From: Microcystis viridis FACHB-1342
Lineage (GTDB): Bacteria; Cyanobacteriota; Cyanobacteriia; Cyanobacteriales; Microcystaceae
DNA: 40,946 nt
Reading direction: 5' to 3'
Assembly: GCF_014698335.1 (NCBI RefSeq)
Contig: NZ_JACJSV010000044.1
Location: 1-40,946, forward strand
Each line of letters starts with the position of its first letter. Position 1 is the first letter of the stretch. Positions 8,173 to 15,301 of this stretch are shown piece after piece. The notes beneath the pieces are model-generated. The model was not told where the DNA came from, did not search any database, and saw only the letters and a program-made list of their open reading frames with translations. The translations under genes and the position numbers were made by a program.

Positions 8173-9324
8173 TTACATATCATATTTACTAATGATAGCA
8201 ACTCCCAGATCTACATCTAGAGTACCTTGAGCGCCACCTCCGGGGATTAAACCGCAGAAATCTCGCAAATAACGCTCGTAATGGTTAGTTTTCAGTTGTC
8301 CTGCCCCTCCTAACAAACGTTGGGCAATCAAAACTAATTCGATAGCACTGTCGGTAGCATAGGATTTAGCTAAGCTAGTAATCGGTTCCCAGAGAGGATC
8401 TACCTGACCAGAGGCCTCAGCTTCTAGGGATTGATAGACGATCGAGCGACTGGTTTCTAGCAGTTTATACATTTTACCGATCTCTGCCTGTACCGATTGC
8501 ATAGCGGTTAAGGGTCGATTGTAACGGATGGAATGACTGAGACTTTTGACACAATCTTCCAAAATTGCCTCCATTCTGCCCAAAACGGGACTAACCAAGA
8601 TAGAACGACGGGCGTTTAAAAATTCCTGCACATGACTTAACCCATCGGCCGCCACCATCACCGAGTCATGGGGAAGAAAAACATCATGAAAATGTACCGT
8701 TGAGATGCCAGCAGCGCGCCATCCTGCCATGGGTAAGGGAACAATTTCCACTCCGGGGAATTCTTTTTCCACCAAAAAAACCTTAAGATCGTCAAAACTA
8801 TCCGTTTTATGACGGGCATAGGTCATAAACGTATCAGCATTGTAACCGCCAGTGGTGAAAAGTTTTTTGCCAGAAAGGATATATCCGCCTTGGGTTTCTC
8901 TGACGCAGGTGTTAAAGGAAAAAGGATCCGCACCGTCGGTATAGGCAAAAGCGGGTGCTCTTTTCCCCGCGATCATCGGTTTCAGGTAACGTTCGATCAA
9001 GTCCTGTCGTTTTGACTTGTAGATCATTCTCATCACCGAACCGCGCAGAGAAATCACGAAGGGAAAGGATAGATCTTGACAGAGATAACCGACTCGATCG
9101 AGCATCATTCCCCAGGATAGCTGATCAGCCCCTCCACCTCCTAATTCTTGAGTCACAGGATAGGGAGTCATCCCTAAACGACAAGCTTCGGCAAAAATCT
9201 CTTCTGGTATACAAGTACCATTGGCATCCCGTTCTAAAACTCCGGGGTTAATGCGTTTGCGAATAAAATTGCCAAAACGACTATCGACTTCTGCTGCTAT
9301 TTTTTTGGCTAGGGTACGATTCAT
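8173..9324 (-). CDS. Acyl-CoA dehydrogenase family flavoprotein
   Basis: From the ATG at 9324 (AGAGG about 15 bases upstream) the product is 383 residues, the usual length of acyl-CoA dehydrogenases. The middle beta-domain (FAYTDGADPFSF...YILSGKKLFTTGGYNADTFMTYAR) and the C-terminal helical domain (LGGAGQ...YLRDFCGLIPGGGAQGT) are clear. They would bind FAD and an acyl thioester. The place where many family members carry the catalytic base, in an EGT motif, reads GGGAQGT here, so that Glu is missing and either another residue takes its role or the reaction differs. An in-frame TTG at 9351 is a less likely start. It is the upstream partner of the decarboxylase gene. The substrate is not known. 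Confidence 0.88.
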   Translation of the reverse strand: MNRTLAKKIAAEVDSRFGNFIRKRINPGVLERDANGTCIPEEIFAEACRLGMTPYPVTQELGGGGADQLSWGMMLDRVGYLCQDLSFPFVISLRGSVMRMIYKSKRQDLIERYLKPMIAGKRAPAFAYTDGADPFSFNTCVRETQGGYILSGKKLFTTGGYNADTFMTYARHKTDSFDDLKVFLVEKEFPGVEIVPLPMAGWRAAGISTVHFHDVFLPHDSVMVAADGLSHVQEFLNARRSILVSPVLGRMEAILEDCVKSLSHSIRYNRPLTAMQSVQAEIGKMYKLLETSRSIVYQSLEAEASGQVDPLWEPITSLAKSYATDSAIELVLIAQRLLGGAGQLKTNHYERYLRDFCGLIPGGGAQGTLDVDLGVAIISKYDM

Positions 9325-9747
9325 GATGTTTTTATCAACCTCTTGTCTCAATTTTTTCCGGATAAGGATTTTTTTGTCCCTATATACTTAGCAGGGCAAT
9401 CGCACTTATTTTGTATAAATTGTACTTGACAAACAGACAGTTTAAGCGGTGGAGACCAGGGGCTAGACATGGCCGCTTGAATCGAGGACAGTATCTAGGG
9501 CTGGCTGAATAAATCTAAAAACCTTGTTGGGTAAGACTTTTAGACTTTTTGGAAATCAAAAAGTACGGCTCTTCGGTAATTGTTATGCAAATAATTAACT
9601 TAAAATAAAATTTGATCAGAGAGCCTATGCCCAAAAATAACTGAAACCCATACAGGGAAAGATTTTAGGCACAAACAGGTTAATGCCAAAAGATAGACAA
9701 TTGAGTTAAGATTTGATATAATAGCCAAAAACCAGAGTATTTTACTT

Positions 9748-9975
9748 AGGGTTTGCTGAATAATGGTAAAACCTTTTTAAAATAAGGCTTTTGACCTGTT
9801 AAAATCCAATGTTCATGCTGCGAAAATCGGATTGGTATCCTCAAAAACCTTGCATTATCCTTGCCATAGTACATAACCTAGTACGAAAGAGAGGGCAACA
9901 AAGCCTGAAACTCCTGACTCCCGACTCCTGACTCCTGACTCCTAACTCCACCAACAAACTTTTTCAGCAAACCCT
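9748..9975. mobile_element. MITE copy C inside the ISL3 relic
   Basis: The ends AGGGTTTGCTGAA (9748-9760) and TTCAGCAAACCCT (9963-9975) are perfect 13-bp inverted repeats. The direct repeat ACTT flanks it (9744-9747 and 9976-9979). It sits 4 bases before the relic transposase start codon. It contains five CTCCTGA-type heptamers. Confidence 0.8.
9911..9949. repeat. Heptamer tandem repeat, CTCCTGA type, about 5.5 units
   Basis: Units CTCCTGA, CTCCCGA, CTCCTGA, CTCCTGA, CTCCTAA and a partial CTCC lie inside MITE copy C. The heptamer differs from the one in copy A, though both are inside related MITEs. Confidence 0.8.
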
Positions 9976-9979
9976 ACTT

Positions 9980-10550
9980 ATGATACTTGACAAATTTTTG
10001 AACCTAGAAGGAACCTCTATTCAAGGCTATCGACACCTAGAAAATATCGTTATAGTTTTCCGAATCGAAAAATAAAAAAGCAACGGCAGAAGCGCAGAAA
10101 AATAAAAAACAGAAAGGGGAAAAAGAAGCAAAGCTAGAAGTTTTAAAGCGAAGTAAATATAGCCTGTTAAAAAATGAAAAAGATTTAACGGAACCCCAAA
10201 AACTCAAACTAGAAGCTATCAAAGAAAATTTTCCAAATTTGAAAGAGATGCAGGAATTAAAGGAAGAATTCAGAAGGATTTACGAAACCTCAAAGAATCC
10301 GACAGAGGGAATGCTATCTATCTCGGAATGGTTGGCAAAATCCTCCATTGTTTTTACCAAGAGTTGTCAAACAATCCGAAACTGTTTTGGAGAAATAATT
10401 AGTTATTTCGAGCGAAGGACAACGAATGGGGTGGTCGAGGGAATCAACAATAAACTGAAACTAATAAAACGGAGAGGCTATGGCTTTAGAAACGGAATTT
10501 TTGGGTTAGAAGTATGTTATCTAGGCATCTTGTCTGTTGATTTAGCATAA
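9980..10550 (+). pseudogene. ISL3-family transposase, broken
   Basis: The start ATG at 9980 opens a 31-residue N-terminus (MILDKFLNLEGTSIQGYRHL...) that ends at a TAA at 10073-10075. The rest continues in another frame from about 10056: a Lys-rich linker, KYSLLKNEKDLTEPQKLKLEAI, and the typical ISL3 C-terminal block YFERRTTNGVVEGINNK...RRGYGFRN ending at 10550. The catalytic core between the two parts, with the first DDE aspartates, is deleted. It cannot produce an active transposase. The C-terminal block resembles ISL3 transposases strongly. Confidence 0.85.
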
Positions 10551-10589
10551 AGAGTAACGAAGAGCCATCTTTTTGCCGCAAACCCTACT

Positions 10590-10625
10590 CAGCGATCGGT
10601 ACTCAATTGACCGATCGCTGTTTTT
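10590..10625 (+). terminator. Intrinsic terminator-like hairpin
   Basis: A perfect 11-bp stem, CAGCGATCGGT with ACCGATCGCTG, and a 9-base loop are followed by five T on the plus strand. It lies just past MITE copy B and just downstream of the convergent minus-strand hotdog-like gene. On the minus strand there is no T-run, so only the plus-strand direction looks like a classical terminator. Confidence 0.6.
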
Positions 10626-10642
10626 GGCGAGATTTTAGATGA

Positions 10643-11518
10643 TTACTGGTCAAATTGTTCGATCGCCGTGGCGTAACTCTCTTCCACCCCCGTGCCGTAA
10701 CCTAGTAAGCGATGGATAAAAACTACTCGGTGCTGCCAAAGATAGACTTTCGTGTCCACAACTCCTTCATCAAGGAGAAAATAGGGTTTGTGCAGTTCGA
10801 TATCTATTTCTTGTAGGGGATTACTGAAACCCACTTTCAGAGCTGGTTGTTTGCTACCTTGGCCAAGAACCAGTTTTTCCCGACTAGCATTAATGTAGGC
10901 TGCCGCTTCCATAAAAGCCCATTGATCGGCAAAATCAAGAGCATAGCGGTGCAATTGGAAGGGATAACGACCTTCTGCGATTAATTCACCCTGTTTTTGT
11001 TCTTCAATTTGTTTAGTTAATTTTTGGACTGGACGTTCAAATTTTTTCGAGATTTCTTCTTCCGAGAATAAATTTATCAGTTCCTCTGGCAATCGCCCTG
11101 GTTTTGCTCCTAAACTCACTTGATCGGTGATTGTTACTGGACGTAAACTGATTTTTACCTGTGCCACTTCTTGATTATCAGCCAAGATACTAGAGGGCAT
11201 TTCTAATAATACTCCCCCCTTAATGCAACTGGCACGGGTGACGAGTTGAATCGTTTCGCAATCGTGAAAAGTGACATTTTTGATGTAGCGCAGATGGGCC
11301 ATGGCAACTACCATACTGGTTTGGTAGTTTTCCACTAACTTTTGAATACTCATCAAGTGATCGCGCAACCATCCCGCCCAACCATTTAATCCTAAGCGCA
11401 AAAGTTCTCGCTGGTGCATCTGCAAGGGAGTGAATAAAGTCGGACAGGCGGCGAGAGTAAGTTCACTGGTTCTCGGTGGGGATGAAGTGGGAGTAGTTGC
11501 GGCAACTGTACTAACCAT
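10643..11518 (-). CDS. Conserved protein, possibly double hotdog
   Basis: I cannot name the family of this 291-residue protein with certainty. Two segments, about residues 50-140 and 185-285, each have the alternating strand pattern of a hotdog fold (for example IELHKPYFLLDEGVVDTKVYLWQHRVVFIHRLLG). This suggests a thioesterase-, dehydratase- or LnmK-like enzyme acting on acyl thioesters; this is inference. A Lys/Glu-rich helix (about 160-180) joins them. The N-terminus is Thr/Ser/Pro-rich without a signal peptide. The start has GAGG 8-11 bases upstream. It follows the MoaD/ThiS gene by 130 bases on the same strand and precedes the acyl-CoA dehydrogenase and decarboxylase genes, beyond the mobile stack. 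Confidence 0.6.
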   Translation of the reverse strand: MVSTVAATTPTSSPPRTSELTLAACPTLFTPLQMHQRELLRLGLNGWAGWLRDHLMSIQKLVENYQTSMVVAMAHLRYIKNVTFHDCETIQLVTRASCIKGGVLLEMPSSILADNQEVAQVKISLRPVTITDQVSLGAKPGRLPEELINLFSEEEISKKFERPVQKLTKQIEEQKQGELIAEGRYPFQLHRYALDFADQWAFMEAAAYINASREKLVLGQGSKQPALKVGFSNPLQEIDIELHKPYFLLDEGVVDTKVYLWQHRVVFIHRLLGYGTGVEESYATAIEQFDQ

Positions 11519-11648
11519 TTTGTCGTCCTCGGCTAAAGATTTTGTGGCAATAAAATAAGACTAGGGAAGTAAGTAGATAAACCTGCCCGACGAAACAGTT
11601 AATCTTCCCTGTTGATAGTTAAAGCTGGGAATTATTTAATATTTTTAA

Positions 11649-11924
11649 TTAACCACCAGCAATTGCCGTTAAAATTTGCAAGCGATCATTTTCTTGAATA
11701 CTGCGGTCTAATTCATTCGAGAAAAGCTGTTCCCCATTTAAAAAAAGTCGATGAACTTTGCGAACTTCGCCATTCGCATCGTAGAGAGAAGCCGTTAAAG
11801 AGGGATATTTTTCCGTGAGAGTCCGTAAAGCTTTGGAGATGGTTTCCGCTTCTAGGGAAACTTCTTTTTGGTAGTCCACAAATCGTAGGAGAGTTCCAGA
11901 AAATGCAATGTTTAAGGTGGTCAT
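11649..11924 (-). CDS. MoaD/ThiS-family ubiquitin-like sulfur carrier
   Basis: The 91-residue protein has the beta-grasp pattern of the MoaD/ThiS family and ends exactly in Gly-Gly (ILTAIAGG), the residue pair that is adenylated and turned into a thiocarboxylate in sulfur-carrier proteins. The core reads LRFVDYQKEVSLEAETISKALRTL...VHRLFLNGEQL...LDRSIQENDRLQIL. No E1-like MoeB/ThiF gene is in the window, so activation must come from elsewhere. The start has AGAGGA about 8 bases upstream. It is the first gene of the minus-strand group that continues with the hotdog-like protein. It could serve molybdopterin, amino-acid or natural-product sulfur chemistry; the context favours a special pathway, with low certainty. 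Confidence 0.88.
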   Translation of the reverse strand: MTTLNIAFSGTLLRFVDYQKEVSLEAETISKALRTLTEKYPSLTASLYDANGEVRKVHRLFLNGEQLFSNELDRSIQENDRLQILTAIAGG

Positions 11925-12420
11925 TGTGGTGTTCCTCTTGTCTTACTGATCAGGAATACAAGCTTTTTGAGATTTATTCCGTGAAAATTGATTTGCCAAT
12001 TTAGACCTGAATTGGCAATTATCTTCATCTTGTGTCATGATACTGCCCTCTCCCTTATTACCTCCATTATGTATACATTTCTTAACAAAAAGATAGAAAA
12101 CTTAAAAGAGTCCGAAACGATTGATAGGTATAGTTTTGAAAAAAGTAATGGCTCTACCGAACCTGTCATGTAAAACTATCAATAACTCATGCTTGTAAAG
12201 TTTGTACACTAAGGCTTTGAGTTTTTGTTAGATTGATATTTATCAACTTTAGAGCCTTGCTGTGCAGAGAGGGAGCTTGAGGAATTTTCTACAGTGTAAG
12301 TTCGGAAGAACCAAAGTAATCTACTGAGGAGTCATCAAAAAAAGGGAAAATGGGCAGCCCAAGGATTATTTCTGTCGAAAACTTATCCAGCCAGTTTTGT
12401 CCATCGGAGCTTACTTGAGC

Positions 12421-12542
12421 CAGCAATTCTCATTTTAAGGTTTCATGACATTAAAACCCTTGCACCTAGAGGGGTTAATAATTCTTAACGAATCTCTAGA
12501 TCGCTGAAACAACGCAAAATCCTTTCAAAATGAGAATCGCTG
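12421..12542. mobile_element. 122-bp MITE with 9-bp target duplication
   Basis: The left end CAGCAATTCTCATTTTAAGG and the reverse complement of the right end, CAGCGATTCTCATTTTGAAA, form inverted repeats with few mismatches. The 9-base direct repeat TACTTGAGC lies on both sides (12412-12420 and 12543-12551). There is no ORF inside. Confidence 0.85.
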
Positions 12543-12608
12543 TACTTGAGCTTTTTTTAAGCTTTGCCTCCCCCTACAGTACGATGCAATCTTTTAAAAA
12601 AACTTAAC

Positions 12609-12637
12609 TTGACGCTGGGCATAAATGCGCTTAGACT
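12609..12637 (+). promoter_or_regulatory. Candidate sigma-70-type promoter for the PEP-CTERM gene
   Basis: TTGACG (12609-12614) and TAGACT (12632-12637) are 17 bases apart, matching the -35 at 5 of 6 and the -10 at 4 of 6 positions. Transcription from it would give a leader of about 95 bases before the ATG at 12740. Confidence 0.4.
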
Positions 12638-12739
12638 GAGCAGAAAAGTTAGTCATCTGTCTTTGGGAGTAGCCCCGCTAATGCTTCCGCAAAAGTTCTG
12701 CTGCTAATCAACTGATATAGTACAAATTCAAAGCCCAAA

Positions 12740-13411
12740 ATGATCAAAAAATTAACGGTTTCTACCATCGCTTTACTAGGGGCATTTGTCGCTACCTCCC
12801 CAGCGCAAGCGGCTTTAGTTCAAAACGTATCTCTTTTAGACTTGGTTAATAGCGGCACCGTTGCTGGTTCCACGGGAACCCTAACTAGAACGGCGACGGG
12901 AATTGCCAGTACCGTGTCCACTAGCAATTTATCCCCTGGGGCTGCCTATACAATGTGGTGGGTTATCTTCAATAACCCTGAGTTTTGCGTCGGGGGTTGT
13001 GGTGAAGACGACTTCTCCAATCCTACCGTCAATGCTTCGGCATTTTTTGCCGATGGAGAAGTAATTGGTTTAAATGGACTGGGTAATTTCTCTGCTCAAG
13101 TCGGTATCGGTCAACTGCCTAATCCTAATCAAGTGTTGTTTGGTAATGGGTTATTCAATCCCTTGACAGCAGAAGTGTGGAACGTAGTTCGCGACCACGG
13201 GCCAGCTAGTAGCGACTCCGCACTGTTACAAGCACAGTTAACCACCTTTAATGGTGGCTGTACCCTTACCCCAGGGGATGGTCTTTTCCCCTGTCGTGAT
13301 GAGCAGTTAGCGGTTTTTTCAACCCCTGTTCCTGAACCTTCCGTTTCTGTGGGGTTAGTTGTCTTGGGAACCCTGGGAATTTTATGGAGAGTCCAAAGAC
13401 CCAAAAACTAA
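12740..13411 (+). CDS. PEP-CTERM exported protein
   Basis: The 223-residue product has a Sec signal peptide (MIKKLTVSTIALLGAFVA, cleavage likely after AQA) and a classical C-terminal PEP-CTERM tail: VPEPS near residue 196-200, a hydrophobic stretch (VGLVVLGTLGIL) and a basic end (WRVQRPKN). PEP-CTERM tails direct export and processing by an exosortase, generally linked to an extracellular polysaccharide matrix. The middle domain has four Cys (FCVGGCGEDD and GGCTL...FPCRD) and no recognised fold. It lies 89 bases before the haloperoxidase-like gene on the same strand, so the two are probably co-expressed. No exosortase gene is in the window. Confidence 0.88.
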   Translation: MIKKLTVSTIALLGAFVATSPAQAALVQNVSLLDLVNSGTVAGSTGTLTRTATGIASTVSTSNLSPGAAYTMWWVIFNNPEFCVGGCGEDDFSNPTVNASAFFADGEVIGLNGLGNFSAQVGIGQLPNPNQVLFGNGLFNPLTAEVWNVVRDHGPASSDSALLQAQLTTFNGGCTLTPGDGLFPCRDEQLAVFSTPVPEPSVSVGLVVLGTLGILWRVQRPKN

Positions 13412-13500
13412 GCTGGCCTGAATTGAAATTATCTGAGGGATAATCCTTCTCTTGGTCTGTTTTTCCCCGCTTTCCGCCCATTTATTCCCATTTGCCGGTT

Positions 13501-15144
13501 ATGTACAAAAAAATACTCTCTTTAACCCTTTTTCCTTTAGGGATTGCTTCCACTGCCTTGCTGCCAGTGTCATCTGCTCAAGCGGTCACGGTGGCTAGTG
13601 GTTGGATTGGTGCCGCCACTCAAGGTGTTAGAAATCAACCCCAGGGACCAACGGTAGCTTCTCGGCTCTATGGCATCCTTGGCACTGCTATGTACGATGC
13701 TTGGTCAGCCTACGAAGCTACCCCCATTAGTACCGTTCTAGGAGATACTTTACAACGTCCTACGAGCGAAAATACTCAAGCCAATAAACAGGAAGCGATT
13801 AGTTTTGCCGCCTATCGGGTGTTAACGGAACTGCTACCCACACAAACGGCTAATTTGACTGCTCGGATGAATAGTCTTGGTTACAACCCCAACAATACCA
13901 GCACCGATACCACTACGGCAGCGGGAATCGGTAACACCATCGCCGCCACACTGATGAATGCCCGTCGTAATGACGGTTCCAATCAGTTAAACAACTACGT
14001 TGATACCATCGGTTACAGCACCCCCAACACTCCCACTCAAGTGGTCAATATCGAACTCTGGACTCCGGAGAGTGTTCCCATCGATTCTGGTTCAGCACTA
14101 CAGAGATATCTCACCCCCCACTGGGGAACGGTGCAATCCTTCTCTTTAACCGATAATGCTCAATACCGTCCCCCTGAAATCATCCGTTTTCTGTTAGATC
14201 CCAACGCTTCGGCGGATTTACAGGCGGGAACGATCACCCGGGCTAATGGTACAGTGGTTCCTATTAGTGCTGCTTTAGTGGGAGTAGATATCAATCCCGC
14301 TTTCATCCAGCAAGCGGTTGATGTGGTGGCATTCAGTGCCAATCTCACCGACGAACAGAAACTAATTGCTGAATTTTGGGAAGATGGCCCTGGAACCCCC
14401 TTCCCTCCGGGTACATGGATGGAGTTCGGGCAAGATATCTCGCAGCGGGATAATAATACTCTTGACGAAGATGTGCAGTTATTCTTCGCCCTCGGTAATG
14501 CGGTTATGGACGCGGGGATTGCCACCTGGGAAGCGAAACTATCCTATAATTCTGCCCGTCCCGTGCGCGTGATTCGCGAGTTAGGTCGCTTGGGTTTAAT
14601 CGGGACTGACAGTAACGGCGATGGAGTCTTTGAAATTAACGCTTGGGGCGGCCCCGGTTTAGGCACAATCACTATTCCCGCTACCCAATTTCTCACCTAC
14701 CAGAATCCCTTTGGAGCGCCTTCGCCACCCTTTGCCGAATATACCTCTGGCCATAGTGCCTTTAGTGCCGCTGGGGCGGAAATCCTGCGTCTTTTCACTG
14801 GTAGCGATGACTTTGGTGGTTCTGTCACCTTTGCCCCCGGTACTTCAGCTTTTGAACCGGACATCACTCCGGGTAGTTCGGTAACTCTCTTTTGGGATAC
14901 TTTCTCAGAAGCGGCGGATGAAGCCGGTATTTCCCGTCGCTATGGCGGTATTCACTTCCTCGACGGCGATATTCAAGGCAGAATTTTAGGTCGCAGGGTG
15001 GGGGGCAGTGTTTGGAACCGCTCTCAATTCTTTATCAACGGTGGCGTTACTACTCCAGAAGCGGATAATGTTCTCGCCCTCTTGACCCTAGGCGGTATTT
15101 TCTCCCTAACACGCCTGATAAAAGCAAAATTAAATAAAAATTAG
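13501..15144 (+). CDS. Secreted vanadium-dependent haloperoxidase-family protein
   Basis: The product has 547 residues from the ATG at 13501 (an in-frame TTG at 13492 is less likely). A signal peptide is visible (MYKKILSLTLFPLGIAS...AQA). The PAP2/vanadium haloperoxidase vanadate-binding motifs are present: a Lys346...Arg353-Pro354 block (KLSYNSARP), Ser416-Gly417-His418 (YTSGHS) and Arg480...His485 (RRYGGIH). Such enzymes oxidise halides with H2O2, though phosphatase members share the fold, so activity needs proof. The C-terminus, TTPEADNVLALLTLGG then SLTRLIKAK, looks like a variant PEP-CTERM tail (a PE pair, hydrophobic segment, basic end). Together with the PEP-CTERM gene before it, this suggests a cell-surface or matrix location. 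Confidence 0.88.
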   Translation: MYKKILSLTLFPLGIASTALLPVSSAQAVTVASGWIGAATQGVRNQPQGPTVASRLYGILGTAMYDAWSAYEATPISTVLGDTLQRPTSENTQANKQEAISFAAYRVLTELLPTQTANLTARMNSLGYNPNNTSTDTTTAAGIGNTIAATLMNARRNDGSNQLNNYVDTIGYSTPNTPTQVVNIELWTPESVPIDSGSALQRYLTPHWGTVQSFSLTDNAQYRPPEIIRFLLDPNASADLQAGTITRANGTVVPISAALVGVDINPAFIQQAVDVVAFSANLTDEQKLIAEFWEDGPGTPFPPGTWMEFGQDISQRDNNTLDEDVQLFFALGNAVMDAGIATWEAKLSYNSARPVRVIRELGRLGLIGTDSNGDGVFEINAWGGPGLGTITIPATQFLTYQNPFGAPSPPFAEYTSGHSAFSAAGAEILRLFTGSDDFGGSVTFAPGTSAFEPDITPGSSVTLFWDTFSEAADEAGISRRYGGIHFLDGDIQGRILGRRVGGSVWNRSQFFINGGVTTPEADNVLALLTLGGIFSLTRLIKAKLNKN

Positions 15145-15163
15145 ACCTTTTGCTAAATTTCCT

Positions 15164-15190
15164 AGAGACGTTGCCCCCAACGTCTCTATT
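15164..15190 (+). terminator. Intrinsic terminator after the haloperoxidase gene
   Basis: A perfect 10-bp stem AGAGACGTTG with CAACGTCTCT and a short C-rich loop is followed by ATTTTA. It ends the PEP-CTERM/haloperoxidase unit. Confidence 0.75.
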
Positions 15191-15301
15191 TTACTTTCTC
15201 CCTAACTGCCCATCCCACAAGCCGAAAATAGGGAGATTAGCTCCGATCGCTTGTTATACTTGTCTAGGATAGAAATTACCGCTCCTCACCCCTGACTGTT
15301 A

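Larger units (their letters stand above)
9352..9979. other. Intergenic mobile-element stack
   Basis: No gene. Contains the left part of MITE copy B (9497-9566), the left end of an ISL3 relic (from 9567) and MITE copy C (9748-9975). At 9441-9480 an imperfect hairpin (TTTAAGCGG against CCGCTTGA) lies upstream of the acyl-CoA dehydrogenase gene; its role is not clear. Confidence 0.6.
9567..10566 (+). mobile_element. ISL3-family insertion sequence relic
   Basis: The ends GGCTCTTCGGTAA (9567-9579) and GTAACGAAGAGCC (10554-10566) are inverted copies with one mismatch over 12 bases, and GGCTCTTCG-like ends are typical of ISL3 elements. No 8-bp target duplication is left (AAAAGTAC against ATCTTTTT), consistent with loss of adjacent sequence on the right. 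Inside are a broken transposase gene and MITE copy C. It measures 1.0 kb including the 228-bp MITE, much shorter than an intact ISL3 element. Confidence 0.75.
9497..10586. mobile_element. MITE copy B, split by an ISL3 relic
   Basis: The left part, 9497-9566, begins AGGGCTGGCTGAATAA and matches the inverted copy A at 1048-1116. The right part, 10567-10586, ends GCCGCAAACCCT, and 10569-10586 is the exact reverse complement of copy A 917-934. The two parts are separated by the ISL3 relic at 9567-10566. About 110 bases of the middle of copy A, including its heptamers, are absent from copy B. Confidence 0.65.
11925..12739. other. 815-bp intergenic region
   Basis: No convincing gene. It holds the divergent promoter region of the MoaD gene, a possible small element bounded by GGCTCTA and TAGAGCC (12150-12256) without target duplication, a clear MITE at 12421-12542, and then a promoter candidate and leader before the PEP-CTERM gene. 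Confidence 0.6.

Noticed and set aside
917-10586. A 9.7-kb composite transposon bounded by exact inverted copies of AGGGTTTGCGGCAAAAAG at 917-934 and 10569-10586.
   Set aside because: Each end is explained by its own MITE copy (917-1118, and 9497-10586 split by ISL3), and the outer flanks (TCTTAACT and ACTCAGCG) show no target duplication.
12150-12256. A possible 107-bp element with GGCTCTA and TAGAGCC ends.
   Set aside because: Only 7 bases match and there is no target duplication; chance is a sufficient explanation.
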